From assembly GCF_016907535.1 (NCBI RefSeq), contig NZ_JAFBCF010000001.1:2976001-3040000 (forward strand): DNA of 64,000 bases. The letters are read 5' to 3'. Shown in pieces: positions 9,973 through 20,257 of the stretch (position 1 is the stretch's first letter; every line of letters starts with the position of its first letter). This DNA is from Microlunatus panaciterrae. GTDB lineage: Bacteria; Actinomycetota; Actinomycetes; Propionibacteriales; Propionibacteriaceae. Position numbers and translations under genes: made by a program. Under the pieces are notes generated by a model that saw only the letters and a program-made list of their open reading frames with translations, was not told the DNA's origin and did not search any database.

Positions 9973-11164
9973 CGGTCCCTGCGACGATCCGGCCGGCGAC
10001 CTCGCCGAGCCGGATCCGACCGTGCTGTCCCGGCGCGGACGCCCGCATCACCACCAGGTCACCGTCGCTGAGGAAGGTGTGGCCGCCATCGGGAAGCTGC
10101 AGCGGTCGGCCGCCGTTCCAGGTCAGCTCGAGCAGGCTGCCGCACTGCCCGGGGGCGGGCCCGGAGATAGTGCCCGAGCCGTACAGGTCGCCGGTCCGCA
10201 GGCTGGCGCCGTTCACGGTGAGGTGAGCCAACATCTGCGCCGGTGAGTAGTACAGCCCCGCAGCCGGGCAGCGGCTGATGACCTGACCGTTCAGCTCGAC
10301 CTCGACGGTGATGTCGTAGCCGTGGCTGCGACCCTCAAGGTAGGGCAGCAGCTCCGGGTCCTGGTCGGGCAGCTCCACCTCCGCGTACCCGAGCGCGGCC
10401 AGCGGCAGCACCCAGGCCGAGACTGAGGTGGCGAAGCTCTTGCCGAGAAAGGGTCCCAGCGGAACGTACTCCCAGGCCTGCAGGTCGCGCGCAGACCAGT
10501 CGTTCAAGATCACCACGCCGAAGACATGATCATGGAAGTCCTCGACCGGCACCGGTTCACCCAGCGTGGAGGGCGTGCCGACGACGAAGCCGAGTTCGGC
10601 CTCGAAGTCGAGCTTGGTGCTGGGACCGAAGGTAGGTGCGTCGTCTTCGGGCGCCTTGCGCTGACCGTGCGGTCGGACGACATCGGTGCCGGTCACCACG
10701 ACAGTGCCCGACCGGCCGTGGTAGCCGATCGGCATGTGCTTCCAGTTGGGGGTCAGCGCGGCGCCGTCGGGTCGGAAGATGCGGCCGACATTGGTGGCGT
10801 GCTGTTCGCTGGCATAGAAGTCGACGTAGTCGGCGACCTGGAAGGGCAGGTGCAGCCTGACCTCCGCCATCGGGTGCAGATGCGGCTGCAGGGCGTCCGG
10901 TCCGGACTCGTCGCTGAGCAGCCACTGCAGCAGCTCCCGGGTCCGGCCCCATTCCTCCGGTCCGGCGGCGAGGAACGCATTCAGCGACGGCTGCCGGAAG
11001 TGGCCCGAGGAGCGGTCGGCCGCTTCGGCGACGACTGCCAGGTCGATCACCTGGTCGCCGATGGCGACGCCGATCCGGGGATCGCCGCCAGCGAGCGAGA
11101 AGATCCCGTAGGGGAGCTCCTCCGTGCCGAAGGGAGCGCCTGGTGCGACGCTGAACCAGCTCAT
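9959..11164 (-). CDS. fahA: Fumarylacetoacetase
   Basis: This 401-residue enzyme hydrolyses fumarylacetoacetate to fumarate and acetoacetate, the last step of tyrosine/homogentisate catabolism. It has the SH3-like N-terminal domain (ELPYGIFSLAGGDPRIGVAIGDQVIDL) and the FAH catalytic domain. The family motif DYVDFYASEQHATNVGRIFR carries the metal aspartate and catalytic histidine, and EAELGFVVGTPSTLGEPV and VILNDWSARDLQAWEYVPLG are present. Its start overlaps the stop of the upstream gene (TGATG), so the two are translationally coupled. No maleylacetoacetate isomerase is seen in the window. Confidence 0.96.
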   Translation of the reverse strand: MSWFSVAPGAPFGTEELPYGIFSLAGGDPRIGVAIGDQVIDLAVVAEAADRSSGHFRQPSLNAFLAAGPEEWGRTRELLQWLLSDESGPDALQPHLHPMAEVRLHLPFQVADYVDFYASEQHATNVGRIFRPDGAALTPNWKHMPIGYHGRSGTVVVTGTDVVRPHGQRKAPEDDAPTFGPSTKLDFEAELGFVVGTPSTLGEPVPVEDFHDHVFGVVILNDWSARDLQAWEYVPLGPFLGKSFATSVSAWVLPLAALGYAEVELPDQDPELLPYLEGRSHGYDITVEVELNGQVISRCPAAGLYYSPAQMLAHLTVNGASLRTGDLYGSGTISGPAPGQCGSLLELTWNGGRPLQLPDGGHTFLSDGDLVVMRASAPGQHGRIRLGEVAGRIVAGTVSGS

Positions 11165-12033
11165 CAGCCCGTCTCCTCCGGCCCGGTCAGCAGCCCGAGT
11201 TGGACGAGATCAGCGACCGGGTCCCCGACCCCACAGCAGCCGAAGCTGTGGAAGCGTCTCCGGAGCCGGGCGGCGTCCGCTTCGGTCCAGCCATTGATCA
11301 CCGACGACAGCTGATCATGGTCGGTAATCCGCAGCGCGCCGGCCGCCGCCGAAACGTCGGCACCCTCGATCAGTGCGTGGATGGCGATCATCAGTGAAGC
11401 GAGACCGTGCTGCGGCAGGGTTTCGCCGGCCGCGTTCCGGCTCTCGTTCGGCCAGGCGTGGTGCAGTCCAGCGGTCGCCTTGAAGGGAAGATCAATCTCG
11501 ATCAGCGTACTGAGCTGTTCGGCCAGCTGGTCGGCAGTGGGGAACAGTTCGGGATCCATCCCACCGGTCCTGATCTTGGCAGCCAACCCTGCCGCTTCGA
11601 CCGTCTCCGCGGCACGCTCCCAGCCGCGGGCGAACGGCAGCTCGACGAAGACCCGGACCGACTCGTCCAGCTCGGTGGCAGCGGCGACCACCCGCGCAGC
11701 GGCCCCGGCAAGATCATCGAGGTCGCGCAGGGCGGTCTCGACTGCGACCACCTCGACGCCCGCAACGTTCCGTGCCGCCAGGCCGATCAGTCCGCCGGCT
11801 CCGGCAGAGTTCACCACGCTGACCTGTACCGACCGGTCGGTTGCCGCGACGGCACGTCCGACCTCGGCCAGGCGCTGGTCCGGCACCACCAGCGGACCGA
11901 TCAGGTCGGCGAACCAGGAGCTCCGGCAGCGCAGGTGCGACTCGACCGCGATCGGCGCCGATGCGTTGCCGGGCGGAAACATCGCCGCGTCATCGATCAA
12001 CCGCCGGAACAGGGAGACGGGGGTCGAGCTCAC
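11164..12033 (-). CDS. Unknown protein coupled to fahA
   Basis: I do not recognise a named family for this 289-residue protein. It starts at GTG (12033) with TPVSLFRRLIDDAAMFPPGN, and has alternating beta/alpha spacing suggesting a TIM-barrel-like or other alpha/beta fold (segments VQVSVVNSAG, GVEVVAVETAL, VRVFVELPFARGWE, AAKIRTGGMDPELFP, LPFKATAGLHHAWPN). It overlaps the fahA start, which implies coupled translation and a role connected to fumarylacetoacetate or acetoacetate disposal. No signal peptide or membrane segment is visible. Confidence 0.8.
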   Translation of the reverse strand: MSSTPVSLFRRLIDDAAMFPPGNASAPIAVESHLRCRSSWFADLIGPLVVPDQRLAEVGRAVAATDRSVQVSVVNSAGAGGLIGLAARNVAGVEVVAVETALRDLDDLAGAAARVVAAATELDESVRVFVELPFARGWERAAETVEAAGLAAKIRTGGMDPELFPTADQLAEQLSTLIEIDLPFKATAGLHHAWPNESRNAAGETLPQHGLASLMIAIHALIEGADVSAAAGALRITDHDQLSSVINGWTEADAARLRRRFHSFGCCGVGDPVADLVQLGLLTGPEETG

Positions 12034-12096
12034 ACCTGCAGGCTAACGTGTCGCCGGGGCTGGTGCGGCCGTCCGGGAGCGGGCAGAATTGCTTTG

Positions 12097-12486
12097 GTGA
12101 GTCAGCTGTCGTACAGCCGGACCGATGCCGAAGCCGCCCTGGACCGGGTTCGGCGAGCCTGCCTGCGACTCCCGGAGATCAGCGAGCGGCCCAGCCACGG
12201 CGGGCCGGCCTTCTTCCTCAACGGCAAGAAGTGCATCGCGATGTTCCTGGACAACCACCACGACGACGGCCGGCTCGCGATCTGGTGCGCCGCACCCGAG
12301 GGGGTGCAGGCCGAGATGATCGAGACCGAGCCGGACCGGTTCTTCTACCCGCCCTATGTCGGCCACCGGGGCTGGCTCGGCGTGCACCTGCTCGACTGCG
12401 ACCAGCAGGAGCTGGACGCGATCGTGACAGATGCCTTCCGGGCGGTGGCGCCGAAGAAGCTGCTGCTCCTGCTGGACCAGGCCTGA
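12097..12486 (+). CDS. MmcQ/YjbR family protein
   Basis: A 129-residue protein starting at GTG (12097, VSQLSYSRTDAEAAL). It has the MmcQ/YjbR (CyaY-like fold) pattern: LPEISERPSHGGPAFFLNGKKCIAMF, FYPPYVGHRGWLGVHL and a C-terminal helix. The fold is thought to bind DNA or small ligands, but the function is not established. It stands alone, 63 bp from the divergent fahA-partner gene. Confidence 0.8.
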   Translation: MSQLSYSRTDAEAALDRVRRACLRLPEISERPSHGGPAFFLNGKKCIAMFLDNHHDDGRLAIWCAAPEGVQAEMIETEPDRFFYPPYVGHRGWLGVHLLDCDQQELDAIVTDAFRAVAPKKLLLLLDQA

Positions 12487-12582
12487 ACGGCGTTGGCCAT
12501 CAGCGTGATGACCCGTGCCGGGTCGCCGCGGAGGCTGCGCTGAGCCGCCGTTTCTGTCAGTGCCCACGGTTAGGGTCAGAGC

Positions 12583-14220
12583 ATGCTCGAGCACACCGGG
12601 GTGGAGCGACTGGACGCGGGGTCTCTTGCGGCCCTGGTCTCGCGGACGCATCGGGCCCTCGTCGACGCCGAGGCGGCGATGCTCGAGCTGGCAGCGTTGT
12701 GGGGTCACACGTTCCCGGCTGCCCACTCGACGGACCCCGAGGCGGCGCCAGCGGTGGAGCAGGATGCGGCACTGGAGTTCGGCACGCTGATGCAGGCCGG
12801 GCTGATGGCTGCCCAGAACATGATCGCTGACGCCCTGGACCTCGAGCACCGGTTGCCGAGGGTGTGGCTGAGGGTACGCAAGGGCGAGGTGCGGGCATGG
12901 AAGGCGCGGGAGATCGCCAAGCAGACCAGGCAGCTGGACCGAGCAGGCGCCGAATACGTCGACACAGCCGTGCACCGTTACCTGACCGCACTGAACTGGA
13001 CGCGGTTCCAGCATCTGCTCGCGGCCAAGATCATCGAGGCCGACCCCAGACAGGCGGAGGCGCGGGCGAAGGCGGCGGAGGCGGAGCGTTTCGTGCGGAC
13101 CGGGCGATCCAGCGATCACGGACTGAAGACGCTGTACGCCAGAGCGCAGGCCGGTGAGGTCATCTGGTTCGTCGCCATGGTCGACCGGATCGCCACCATC
13201 CTGGGCGACCGGGGAGACCCGGACTCTGAGGACGTGCGTCGGTCCAGGGCGATCGGCATCCTGGCCAACCCTGCGCTCGCGTTGCGGTTATTGGCCTCGC
13301 AGTGCGGCGGATCAGCTGACAGCCCCGCATCCGATCCAGAGTCAAGCGTCCCTGGACCTGCACTGTGTCCTCCCGCCGGCGCTGATGATCATGGCCACCC
13401 TGAGCAGCGACCTTTCGCGACGGCCGATGGCGAACCACCACAAGATGACCCGTGGCCGTGTGCCGACCCGTGGCCGGCCCAGGCGCGGCGCCTGGCGGAA
13501 CAGATCTGGGCCTGGCGGCAGACCGCCACAGAGGAACCCAGGCCGACCGAGCCGCCGGAACGTCCCGACGATGATGCTGCTGCGGCAGCCCGGTCGGCGG
13601 CCGACCGGCGCGCCCGCCCGGAGCAGGCCGCCCGCGCCGTCGACGCCGTCGTGCGCTCGGACGTTCCGCTGCATCGACTGCTGCCGAAGGCGGTGCTGTA
13701 TGTCCATCTCCAGCAGGAGGTGATGACCGGCGAGGTTGCCGGCTGCGCCCGGCTCGAGGGGGTCGGTCCGGTCACCCTTGAGCAGGTCCGAAGGTTTCTC
13801 GGTCAGAGCTGTCGGGTGCGGGTTCAGCCCGTGATCGACCTTGAGTCCGTCAAGGCCGTCGACGCCTGGGAGATTCCGGCGTGGATGCGGGAGCGGGTGC
13901 GACTGCGCAACCCGGCTGACATCTTCCCGTACGCAGCAGGCACCGGCCGACACGTCGACTGCGATCACAGCACGCCCTACCTGCCGATGTCTAGAGGCGG
14001 CCCGCCAGGTCAGACCAGTGAACTGCGGCTCGGGCCCCTGAGCAGGCGACACCACAACGCCAAGACGCGACGCAGCTGGCGAGTCAGACAACCATCCGCC
14101 GGGCTGTTCGTCTGGCGGTCACGGCACGGCTTCGTGTACCTCGTCGACGTCGACGGCACGCATGATCTGGGCCGCGTGGTTTCGCCGATGAGGTCTGGCG
14201 CGCCGCCGACCCGGGACTAG
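12583..14220 (+). CDS. DUF222 domain HNH endonuclease-like protein
   Basis: A 545-residue protein with the DUF222 helical region (residues ~30-230) and a C-terminal HNH nuclease motif (HVDCDHSTPYLPMSRGG, then LSRRHHNAKT). The middle, ~residues 240-350, is a proline/acidic low-complexity linker. These proteins are abundant, multicopy genes in Propionibacteriaceae, Mycobacterium and relatives (the 13E12 group) and may be mobile or selfish, but their biological role is unknown. It is inserted between two groups of conserved genes. Confidence 0.88.
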   Translation: MLEHTGVERLDAGSLAALVSRTHRALVDAEAAMLELAALWGHTFPAAHSTDPEAAPAVEQDAALEFGTLMQAGLMAAQNMIADALDLEHRLPRVWLRVRKGEVRAWKAREIAKQTRQLDRAGAEYVDTAVHRYLTALNWTRFQHLLAAKIIEADPRQAEARAKAAEAERFVRTGRSSDHGLKTLYARAQAGEVIWFVAMVDRIATILGDRGDPDSEDVRRSRAIGILANPALALRLLASQCGGSADSPASDPESSVPGPALCPPAGADDHGHPEQRPFATADGEPPQDDPWPCADPWPAQARRLAEQIWAWRQTATEEPRPTEPPERPDDDAAAAARSAADRRARPEQAARAVDAVVRSDVPLHRLLPKAVLYVHLQQEVMTGEVAGCARLEGVGPVTLEQVRRFLGQSCRVRVQPVIDLESVKAVDAWEIPAWMRERVRLRNPADIFPYAAGTGRHVDCDHSTPYLPMSRGGPPGQTSELRLGPLSRRHHNAKTRRSWRVRQPSAGLFVWRSRHGFVYLVDVDGTHDLGRVVSPMRSGAPPTRD

Positions 14221-14229
14221 GCTGGCGCC

Positions 14230-15423
14230 ATGGCCTTCTACCGCAGCGTCGGGGAGCTACCGCCGAAGCGTCACACCCAGTTCCGGCAGCCTGACGGGTC
14301 ACTCTACGCGGAGGAGCTGATGGGCGAGGAGGGCTTCTCGAGCGACTCGTCGTTGCTCTACCACCGCGGCATCCCCTCGGCGATGAGCGACCTCCGAGTC
14401 TGGGAGCTGCCTGACCTCGGCACCACCACCAACCATCCGCTGCGGCCGCTTCACCTCCGGCTGCCCGAGCTGTTCGCCTCCAGCGACCCCGGGTCGATCG
14501 ACCTGGTCACGGGTCGGCGGCTGGTGCTCGGCAACGCGGACGTGCGGATCTCCTACGCTGTAGGCTCCAAGCCCTCCCCGCACTATCGCAACGCGCTCGG
14601 TGACGAGTGCGTCTACATCGAGGCCGGCACCGGTGTGGTGGAGACCGTCTTCGGGGTGCTGCCGTTCCGCGACCGGGACTACGTGCTCATCCCACGTGCC
14701 ACCGTGCACCGCTGGCTGCCGGACGGCGCTGTGAAGGCGTACCTCATCGAGGCCAACTCACACATCGCTCCACCGCGACGTTATCTGTCCCGGTTCGGTC
14801 AGCTGCTTGAGCACAGTCCCTACTGTGAAAGGGATCTGCACGCCCCGGCCGAGCCGTTGCTGGTCGAGGGCAGCGATGTGGAGATCTACACCAAGCACCG
14901 CGGCAACGGGCCCGGAGGGATCGCCGGCTCGATCGTCGTCGCCTCGACGCACCCGTTCGACGTGGTCGGCTGGGATGGCTGTCTCTATCCGTACACCTTC
15001 AACGTGGACGACTTCGAGCCGATCACCGGTCGAGTGCACCAGCCGCCGCCGGTGCACCAGGTGTTCGAAGGAGGCAACTTCGTCGTCTGCAACTTCGTCC
15101 CCCGCAAGGTGGACTACCACCCGTTGTCGATCCCGGTGCCGTACTACCACTCCAACGTCGACTCCGACGAGGTGATGTTCTACTGCGGCGGCGACTACGA
15201 GGCTCGCAAGGGATCGGGCATCGGGCTCGGGTCCGTCTCCCTGCATCCCGGTGGTCATAGTCACGGCCCGCAGCCGGGCGCGGCAGAGGCCTCGCTCGGC
15301 CGGCACTTCTTCGACGAGCTTGCCGTCATGGTGGACACCTTCCGCCCGCTGGAGCTCGGCGAGGGCGGCACGGCCTGTGACGACGGCGTCTACGCGATGA
15401 GCTGGAACCGCGCCCTAATCTGA
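14230..15423 (+). CDS. hmgA: Homogentisate 1,2-dioxygenase
   Basis: This 397-residue cupin-fold Fe(II) enzyme opens the ring of homogentisate to maleylacetoacetate. Family features include MAFYRSVGELPPKRHTQFR at the start, the GDECVYIEAGTGVVETVFG cupin strand, YLIEANSHIAPPRRYLSRFGQLLEHSPYCERD, and the C-terminal metal-site region YYHSNVDSDEVMFYCGGDYE with SLHPGGHSHGPQPG. The length is shorter than the fungal/animal enzyme but usual for actinobacterial versions. It acts between HppD and FahA in the same pathway although the three genes are not in one operon here. Confidence 0.95.
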   Translation: MAFYRSVGELPPKRHTQFRQPDGSLYAEELMGEEGFSSDSSLLYHRGIPSAMSDLRVWELPDLGTTTNHPLRPLHLRLPELFASSDPGSIDLVTGRRLVLGNADVRISYAVGSKPSPHYRNALGDECVYIEAGTGVVETVFGVLPFRDRDYVLIPRATVHRWLPDGAVKAYLIEANSHIAPPRRYLSRFGQLLEHSPYCERDLHAPAEPLLVEGSDVEIYTKHRGNGPGGIAGSIVVASTHPFDVVGWDGCLYPYTFNVDDFEPITGRVHQPPPVHQVFEGGNFVVCNFVPRKVDYHPLSIPVPYYHSNVDSDEVMFYCGGDYEARKGSGIGLGSVSLHPGGHSHGPQPGAAEASLGRHFFDELAVMVDTFRPLELGEGGTACDDGVYAMSWNRALI

Positions 15424-15464
15424 TCCAGTCGGTGCTGATCCAGTCGGTGCTGACTCAGTCGGTC
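15420..15464. repeat. 15-bp tandem repeat between hmgA and pncA
   Basis: Three consecutive copies of CTGATCCAGTCGGTG start at 15420, 15435 and 15450; the third is imperfect. The first overlaps the hmgA stop, and the last contains the pncA stop region, so the repeat expanded exactly at the junction of these convergent genes. Confidence 0.85.
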
Positions 15465-16027
15465 GACAGCTCGCCCTTGATCAGCACGCCCTCGGATCGC
15501 AACGCCGCCCAGGTCTCATCGATCCGCTGTGGGTCAACAGCCGCGGTCAGCGAGGCGAGCACAGTGGTCAGGAAGCCTGCGGCCGCCGCGTCGAAAGCGG
15601 TGGCCCGGACACAGTAGTCGGTGGCGATCCCGCAGACGTCCACCTCGTCGACGGCGTGCTGCGACAGCCAGTCGGCCAGCCCGACGCCGGTGACGTCCCT
15701 GCCCTCGAACCCGGAGTAGGCGGCTGTGTACTCACCCTTGTCGAAGACGGCCTCGAAACCCCGGAAGGTGAGCTGATCATGGAGCTCCACGCCCGGAGTG
15801 CCGACCACGCAGTGTGGTGGCCACGAGTCCACGAAGTCGGGGTGCGCGGAGAAATGGCTGCCCGGGTCGATGTGATGGTCACGGGTGGCCAGCACGTGCC
15901 GGTAGCCGTGGTCACCTTCCAGCAGCTCGGAGATGGCGGCTGCCACGGCAGCGCCACCGGCGACCGCCAGCGAGCCACCCTCGCAGAAGTCACGCTGGAC
16001 GTCGACCACGATCAGCGCCCTGTTCAT
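15455..16027 (-). CDS. pncA: Nicotinamidase
   Basis: This 190-residue isochorismatase-fold hydrolase converts nicotinamide to nicotinate for NAD salvage. The catalytic triad is visible: D9 in VVDVQRDF, K97 in VFDKGEY and C139 in ATDYCVRAT. The metal site is D50, H52, H58 and H72. The spacing is one residue longer than M. tuberculosis PncA. The gene follows pncB with a 4-bp ATGA overlap, so nicotinamide is deamidated and handed to the next enzyme in the pathway. Confidence 0.96.
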   Translation of the reverse strand: MNRALIVVDVQRDFCEGGSLAVAGGAAVAAAISELLEGDHGYRHVLATRDHHIDPGSHFSAHPDFVDSWPPHCVVGTPGVELHDQLTFRGFEAVFDKGEYTAAYSGFEGRDVTGVGLADWLSQHAVDEVDVCGIATDYCVRATAFDAAAAGFLTTVLASLTAAVDPQRIDETWAALRSEGVLIKGELSTD

Positions 16028-17427
16028 GGCGTCCCCTTGACCTCGGAGTCGGCGAAGGGGTTGACCGCCTCGACTCCGCCCGGCTCGAGGAACCGGGTCT
16101 CGATCACCGGTTCGCCTCGGGACATCTTCAGCGCCTCCATCGGCAGCTCGGCACGGGTCCTGAAGTGCCGCTGCCGGGACGCCTCGAGGGTCTCGCTGCC
16201 GACGATCTCGCCGTCGCGGACCAGCTGCACCAGCAACGGGCGGTCGTTGTGATCACCCGGTGGTGGAGCGCCGACACCGATCAGCTCCATCCGCGCCACT
16301 CCAGCAGCGTCCAGCCGCCGCAGGGCGAACTTGCGGCCCCCGATGGAGATCTTCTGGCTGCTCTTCTTGGCCACCGACACCAGCGGCGCGTCCGGTTCGC
16401 TGCTCTCGGCCCGGGCGACCAGCTTGTAGACGAATCCTGATGTCGGGTGGCCGGAACCGGTCACCAGGGCCGTGCCGACGCCGTACCCGTCGACGGGCGC
16501 ACCGGCCAGGGAGGCGATGTTCCATTCGTCCAGATCGCTGGTGACGATGATTCTGGTCCTGGTGGCGCCTAGCGAGTCGAGCAGCTCACGCACCTGCTTG
16601 GCCAGCAGTGCCAGGTCGCCCGAGTCCAGCCGGACTGCGCCGAGCCGCCCGTTGGTCAGCTCGACGCCGGTGCGGACGGCCTCGAACACGTCGAAGGTGT
16701 CGACGAGCAGCGTGGTGTCCTCGCCCAGCGCGTCGATCTGGGCCGCGAAGGCATCGCGCTCCGAGCTGTGCAGCAGGGTGAAGGAGTGCGCCGCCGTGCC
16801 GGTGGTGGGCACCTGGTAGCGACGTCCGGCCTCCAGGTTGGAGGTGGCGCTGAACCCGGCGATGTAGGCCGCCCGAGCGGCAGCCACCGCGGCGAGCTCC
16901 TGGGTGCGTCGCGAGCCCATCTCGATGCACGGCCGATCGCCGGCCATGGCCGTCATCCTGGAGGCGGCGGAGGCGATCGCCGAGTCGTGGTTGTAGATGC
17001 TGAGCAGGACCGTCTCCAACAGCACACCCTCGGCGAAGCTCCCCTCGACGATGACCAGCGGCGAGCCGGGGAAATAGATCTCACCCTCCGGGTAGCCCCA
17101 GATCTGGCCACCGAAGCGGTAGTCGGCCAGCCAGTCCGCCGTCTCCTGGTCGACGATGGCGCGGTCGCGAAGAAACTGGCAGGACTCGTCGTCGAAGCGA
17201 AAATGCGACAGGGCTCGCAGCGCCCGACCGACACCGGCCACCACCCCGTACCGGCGACCGGGCGGCAGTCGTCGGGGGAACAGCTCGAACACGCTCCGTC
17301 TGCTGGCGGTGCCGGCCTTGAGCGCTGCCCGCAGCATCGTCAGCTCGTAGTGGTCGGTCAGCAGCGCCGTCGTCGGCACCTCGCTGGGACCCCACGAACC
17401 GGTGGTCACGGTATCGGTCACGGCCAC
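16024..17427 (-). CDS. pncB: Nicotinate phosphoribosyltransferase
   Basis: This 467-residue enzyme joins nicotinate to PRPP, giving nicotinate mononucleotide. Family motifs are [66 protein letters not shown] and the phosphate-binding [20 protein letters not shown]. It is the first gene of a pncB-pncA operon and is divergent from clpS, as in mycobacteria (Rv1330c/Rv1331). GTG at 17427 is used; another GTG two codons later is possible. Confidence 0.95.
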   Translation of the reverse strand: MAVTDTVTTGSWGPSEVPTTALLTDHYELTMLRAALKAGTASRRSVFELFPRRLPPGRRYGVVAGVGRALRALSHFRFDDESCQFLRDRAIVDQETADWLADYRFGGQIWGYPEGEIYFPGSPLVIVEGSFAEGVLLETVLLSIYNHDSAIASAASRMTAMAGDRPCIEMGSRRTQELAAVAAARAAYIAGFSATSNLEAGRRYQVPTTGTAAHSFTLLHSSERDAFAAQIDALGEDTTLLVDTFDVFEAVRTGVELTNGRLGAVRLDSGDLALLAKQVRELLDSLGATRTRIIVTSDLDEWNIASLAGAPVDGYGVGTALVTGSGHPTSGFVYKLVARAESSEPDAPLVSVAKKSSQKISIGGRKFALRRLDAAGVARMELIGVGAPPPGDHNDRPLLVQLVRDGEIVGSETLEASRQRHFRTRAELPMEALKMSRGEPVIETRFLEPGGVEAVNPFADSEVKGTP

Positions 17428-17507
17428 AGCCTAATCGGGGCTCCGATCAGCCCACCGGCAGCATTCGCACCGCTCACCTTTTCCCCGCCGGCCGGGTCTT
17501 TGCCACA

Positions 17508-17834
17508 ATGGGACTCATGTCCGAACCTGATGGCCCACCTGTCACCCCCGCCGGTGGCACCGCCATCGCCGAGCGGCCTGCCGAGCTCGTGAACGCCGAG
17601 ACGCCGTGGGTGACCATCGTCTGGGACGACCCGGTCAACCTGATGTCCTACGTGACGCACGTGTTCAGGTCCTACTTCAACTACCCGAAGGCGAAGGCGC
17701 ACAAGCTGATGCTCCAGGTGCATCAGGAGGGCAAGGCGGTCGTCTCCAGCGGCAGCCGTGAGGAGATGGAACGCGACGTGACGGCCATGCACGACTACGG
17801 CCTGTGGGCCACCTTGGACAGGACGGACGCGTGA
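17508..17834 (+). CDS. clpS: ATP-dependent Clp protease adaptor ClpS
   Basis: The ~108-residue adaptor delivers N-degron substrates to ClpC/ClpA-ClpP. The core begins [20 protein letters not shown] (family motif with the asparagine and aspartate of the N-degron pocket) and continues [19 protein letters not shown] and [18 protein letters not shown] at 17508 or 17517 could both be the start. It overlaps the next gene by 4 bp (GTGA), an arrangement conserved in actinobacteria. Confidence 0.95.
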   Translation: MGLMSEPDGPPVTPAGGTAIAERPAELVNAETPWVTIVWDDPVNLMSYVTHVFRSYFNYPKAKAHKLMLQVHQEGKAVVSSGSREEMERDVTAMHDYGLWATLDRTDA

Positions 17835-18403
17835 AGAAGTTCCGGCGTCGCGGGGGACTGCTCTCGACGCAGCTCACCTCCTATGAGGTCGACCTGCTGC
17901 GGTCCCTGGTCGGCCAGCTGGTCGACATGGTGTCGGAGGGGATGCCCGAACCGCTCGAGGTCGAGGAGTCCGACGACCCGTTCGCGCGCTGGGCCCAGGA
18001 CCTGCAGAGCGACCCCGACCAGCCCGAGATGCCGGAGGACCCGGTCCTGCAGCGACTGTTCCCGAACGCCTACCCGCATGACCCGGAGGCCTCCTCGGAC
18101 TTCCGCCGCTACACCGAGCGTGACCTGCGGGCCAAGAAGATCGCCGAGTCGCAGGTGGTGCTGCGGGCTCTGGAGGAGACCGAGAACGGCGCGCGAGAGC
18201 TGCAGATTCGTCACGAGGAGGTCGAGGAATGGTTGCGGACCCTGACGAACCTCAGGCTGGCGGTGGCCACCCGGCTGGGCATCACCGATGCCGAGTCGGC
18301 CGACGAGCTCGCCGAGCTGCCCGAGGATGATCCGCGGGCCTTCATGATGAGCGTCTACGACTGGTTGGGGTTCGCCCAGGAGACGATGATCAACGCGCTG
18401 TGA
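17831..18403 (+). CDS. DUF2017 family protein
   Basis: A 190-residue, mostly helical acidic protein of unknown function starting at GTG (17831) within the clpS stop. It matches the Rv1332-type DUF2017 family ([26 protein letters not shown] at the start; [17 protein letters not shown]-like end). Always next to clpS in actinobacteria, so a link with proteolysis is suspected but not shown. Confidence 0.9.
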   Translation: MKKFRRRGGLLSTQLTSYEVDLLRSLVGQLVDMVSEGMPEPLEVEESDDPFARWAQDLQSDPDQPEMPEDPVLQRLFPNAYPHDPEASSDFRRYTERDLRAKKIAESQVVLRALEETENGARELQIRHEEVEEWLRTLTNLRLAVATRLGITDAESADELAELPEDDPRAFMMSVYDWLGFAQETMINAL

Positions 18404-18465
18404 GCGCGGTCTCAGAGTGCGAGAGCGGGTCGGCCCGGAGGGGGCCGACCCCTAGTGTTCGGGAG

Positions 18466-18885
18466 GTGCTGAGGATCTCACAGGCCCACGTCGACGCCAT
18501 GGTGGCGCATGCCCGGGCCGACCATCCCGACGAGGCCTGCGGCGTCATCACCGGCCCCGCCGGATCCGACCAGCCGCAGCGGTTCGTCCAGATGGCCAAC
18601 GCCGACCGGTCACCGACCTTCTTCCGTTTCGACCCGCAGGAGCAGTTCGCGCTGTACAAGCAGCTGGACGACCTGGACGAGGAGATCGTCGTCGTGTATC
18701 ACTCGCACACCGCAACCGAGGCCTACCCGTCCCGGACCGACATCTCCTATGCCTCCGAGCCGCAGGCGCACTATGTGCTGGTGTCCACGGCCGCGGCAGG
18801 CGCCGAGGAGGGACCGGTGGAGGTGCGGTCCTACCGCATCGTCGAGGGTGCGGTGACCGAGGAAGAGATCGAGATCCGGGAATAG
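18466..18885 (+). CDS. mec: Mec, JAMM/MPN metallopeptidase releasing cysteine from CysO
   Basis: A protein of about 139 residues with the zinc JAMM motif: a glutamate in the N-terminal region (DEACGVI) and HSHTATEAYPSRTDISYA. In M. tuberculosis the homologue cleaves the CysO-cysteine adduct made by CysM, freeing cysteine. I place the start at GTG 18466, which gives the family N-terminus VLRISQAHVDAM; a GTG at 18400 overlapping the DUF2017 stop would add 22 atypical residues. An inverted repeat (CGGCCC/GGGCCG) lies just upstream. It is followed by cysO and cysM. Confidence 0.88.
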   Translation: MLRISQAHVDAMVAHARADHPDEACGVITGPAGSDQPQRFVQMANADRSPTFFRFDPQEQFALYKQLDDLDEEIVVVYHSHTATEAYPSRTDISYASEPQAHYVLVSTAAAGAEEGPVEVRSYRIVEGAVTEEEIEIRE

Positions 18886-18896
18886 GCCCGGCACGA

Positions 18897-18926
18897 TTGA
18901 CGTTTCAACTCGCGAGACCACTCTTA
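18897..18926 (+). promoter_or_regulatory. Possible sigma-70 type promoter for cysO-cysM
   Basis: TTGACG (18897-18902), an 18-bp spacer and CTCTTA (18921-18926) lie in the 69-bp gap between mec and cysO. The gap is AT-richer than its surroundings, unlike the overlapping junctions upstream, so a separate promoter is plausible. The -10 match is weak. Confidence 0.3.
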
Positions 18927-18954
18927 CCGAAGCAAAATGAACTAAGGAGAACCC

Positions 18955-20189
<1,235 letters not shown>

Positions 20190-20257
20190 GGGTCGCACCG
20201 ACGGCTGCCTGGCGCGGCCTGCTTGACGTTCTTGGACAAGTGCGCTGAGTTGTACCC

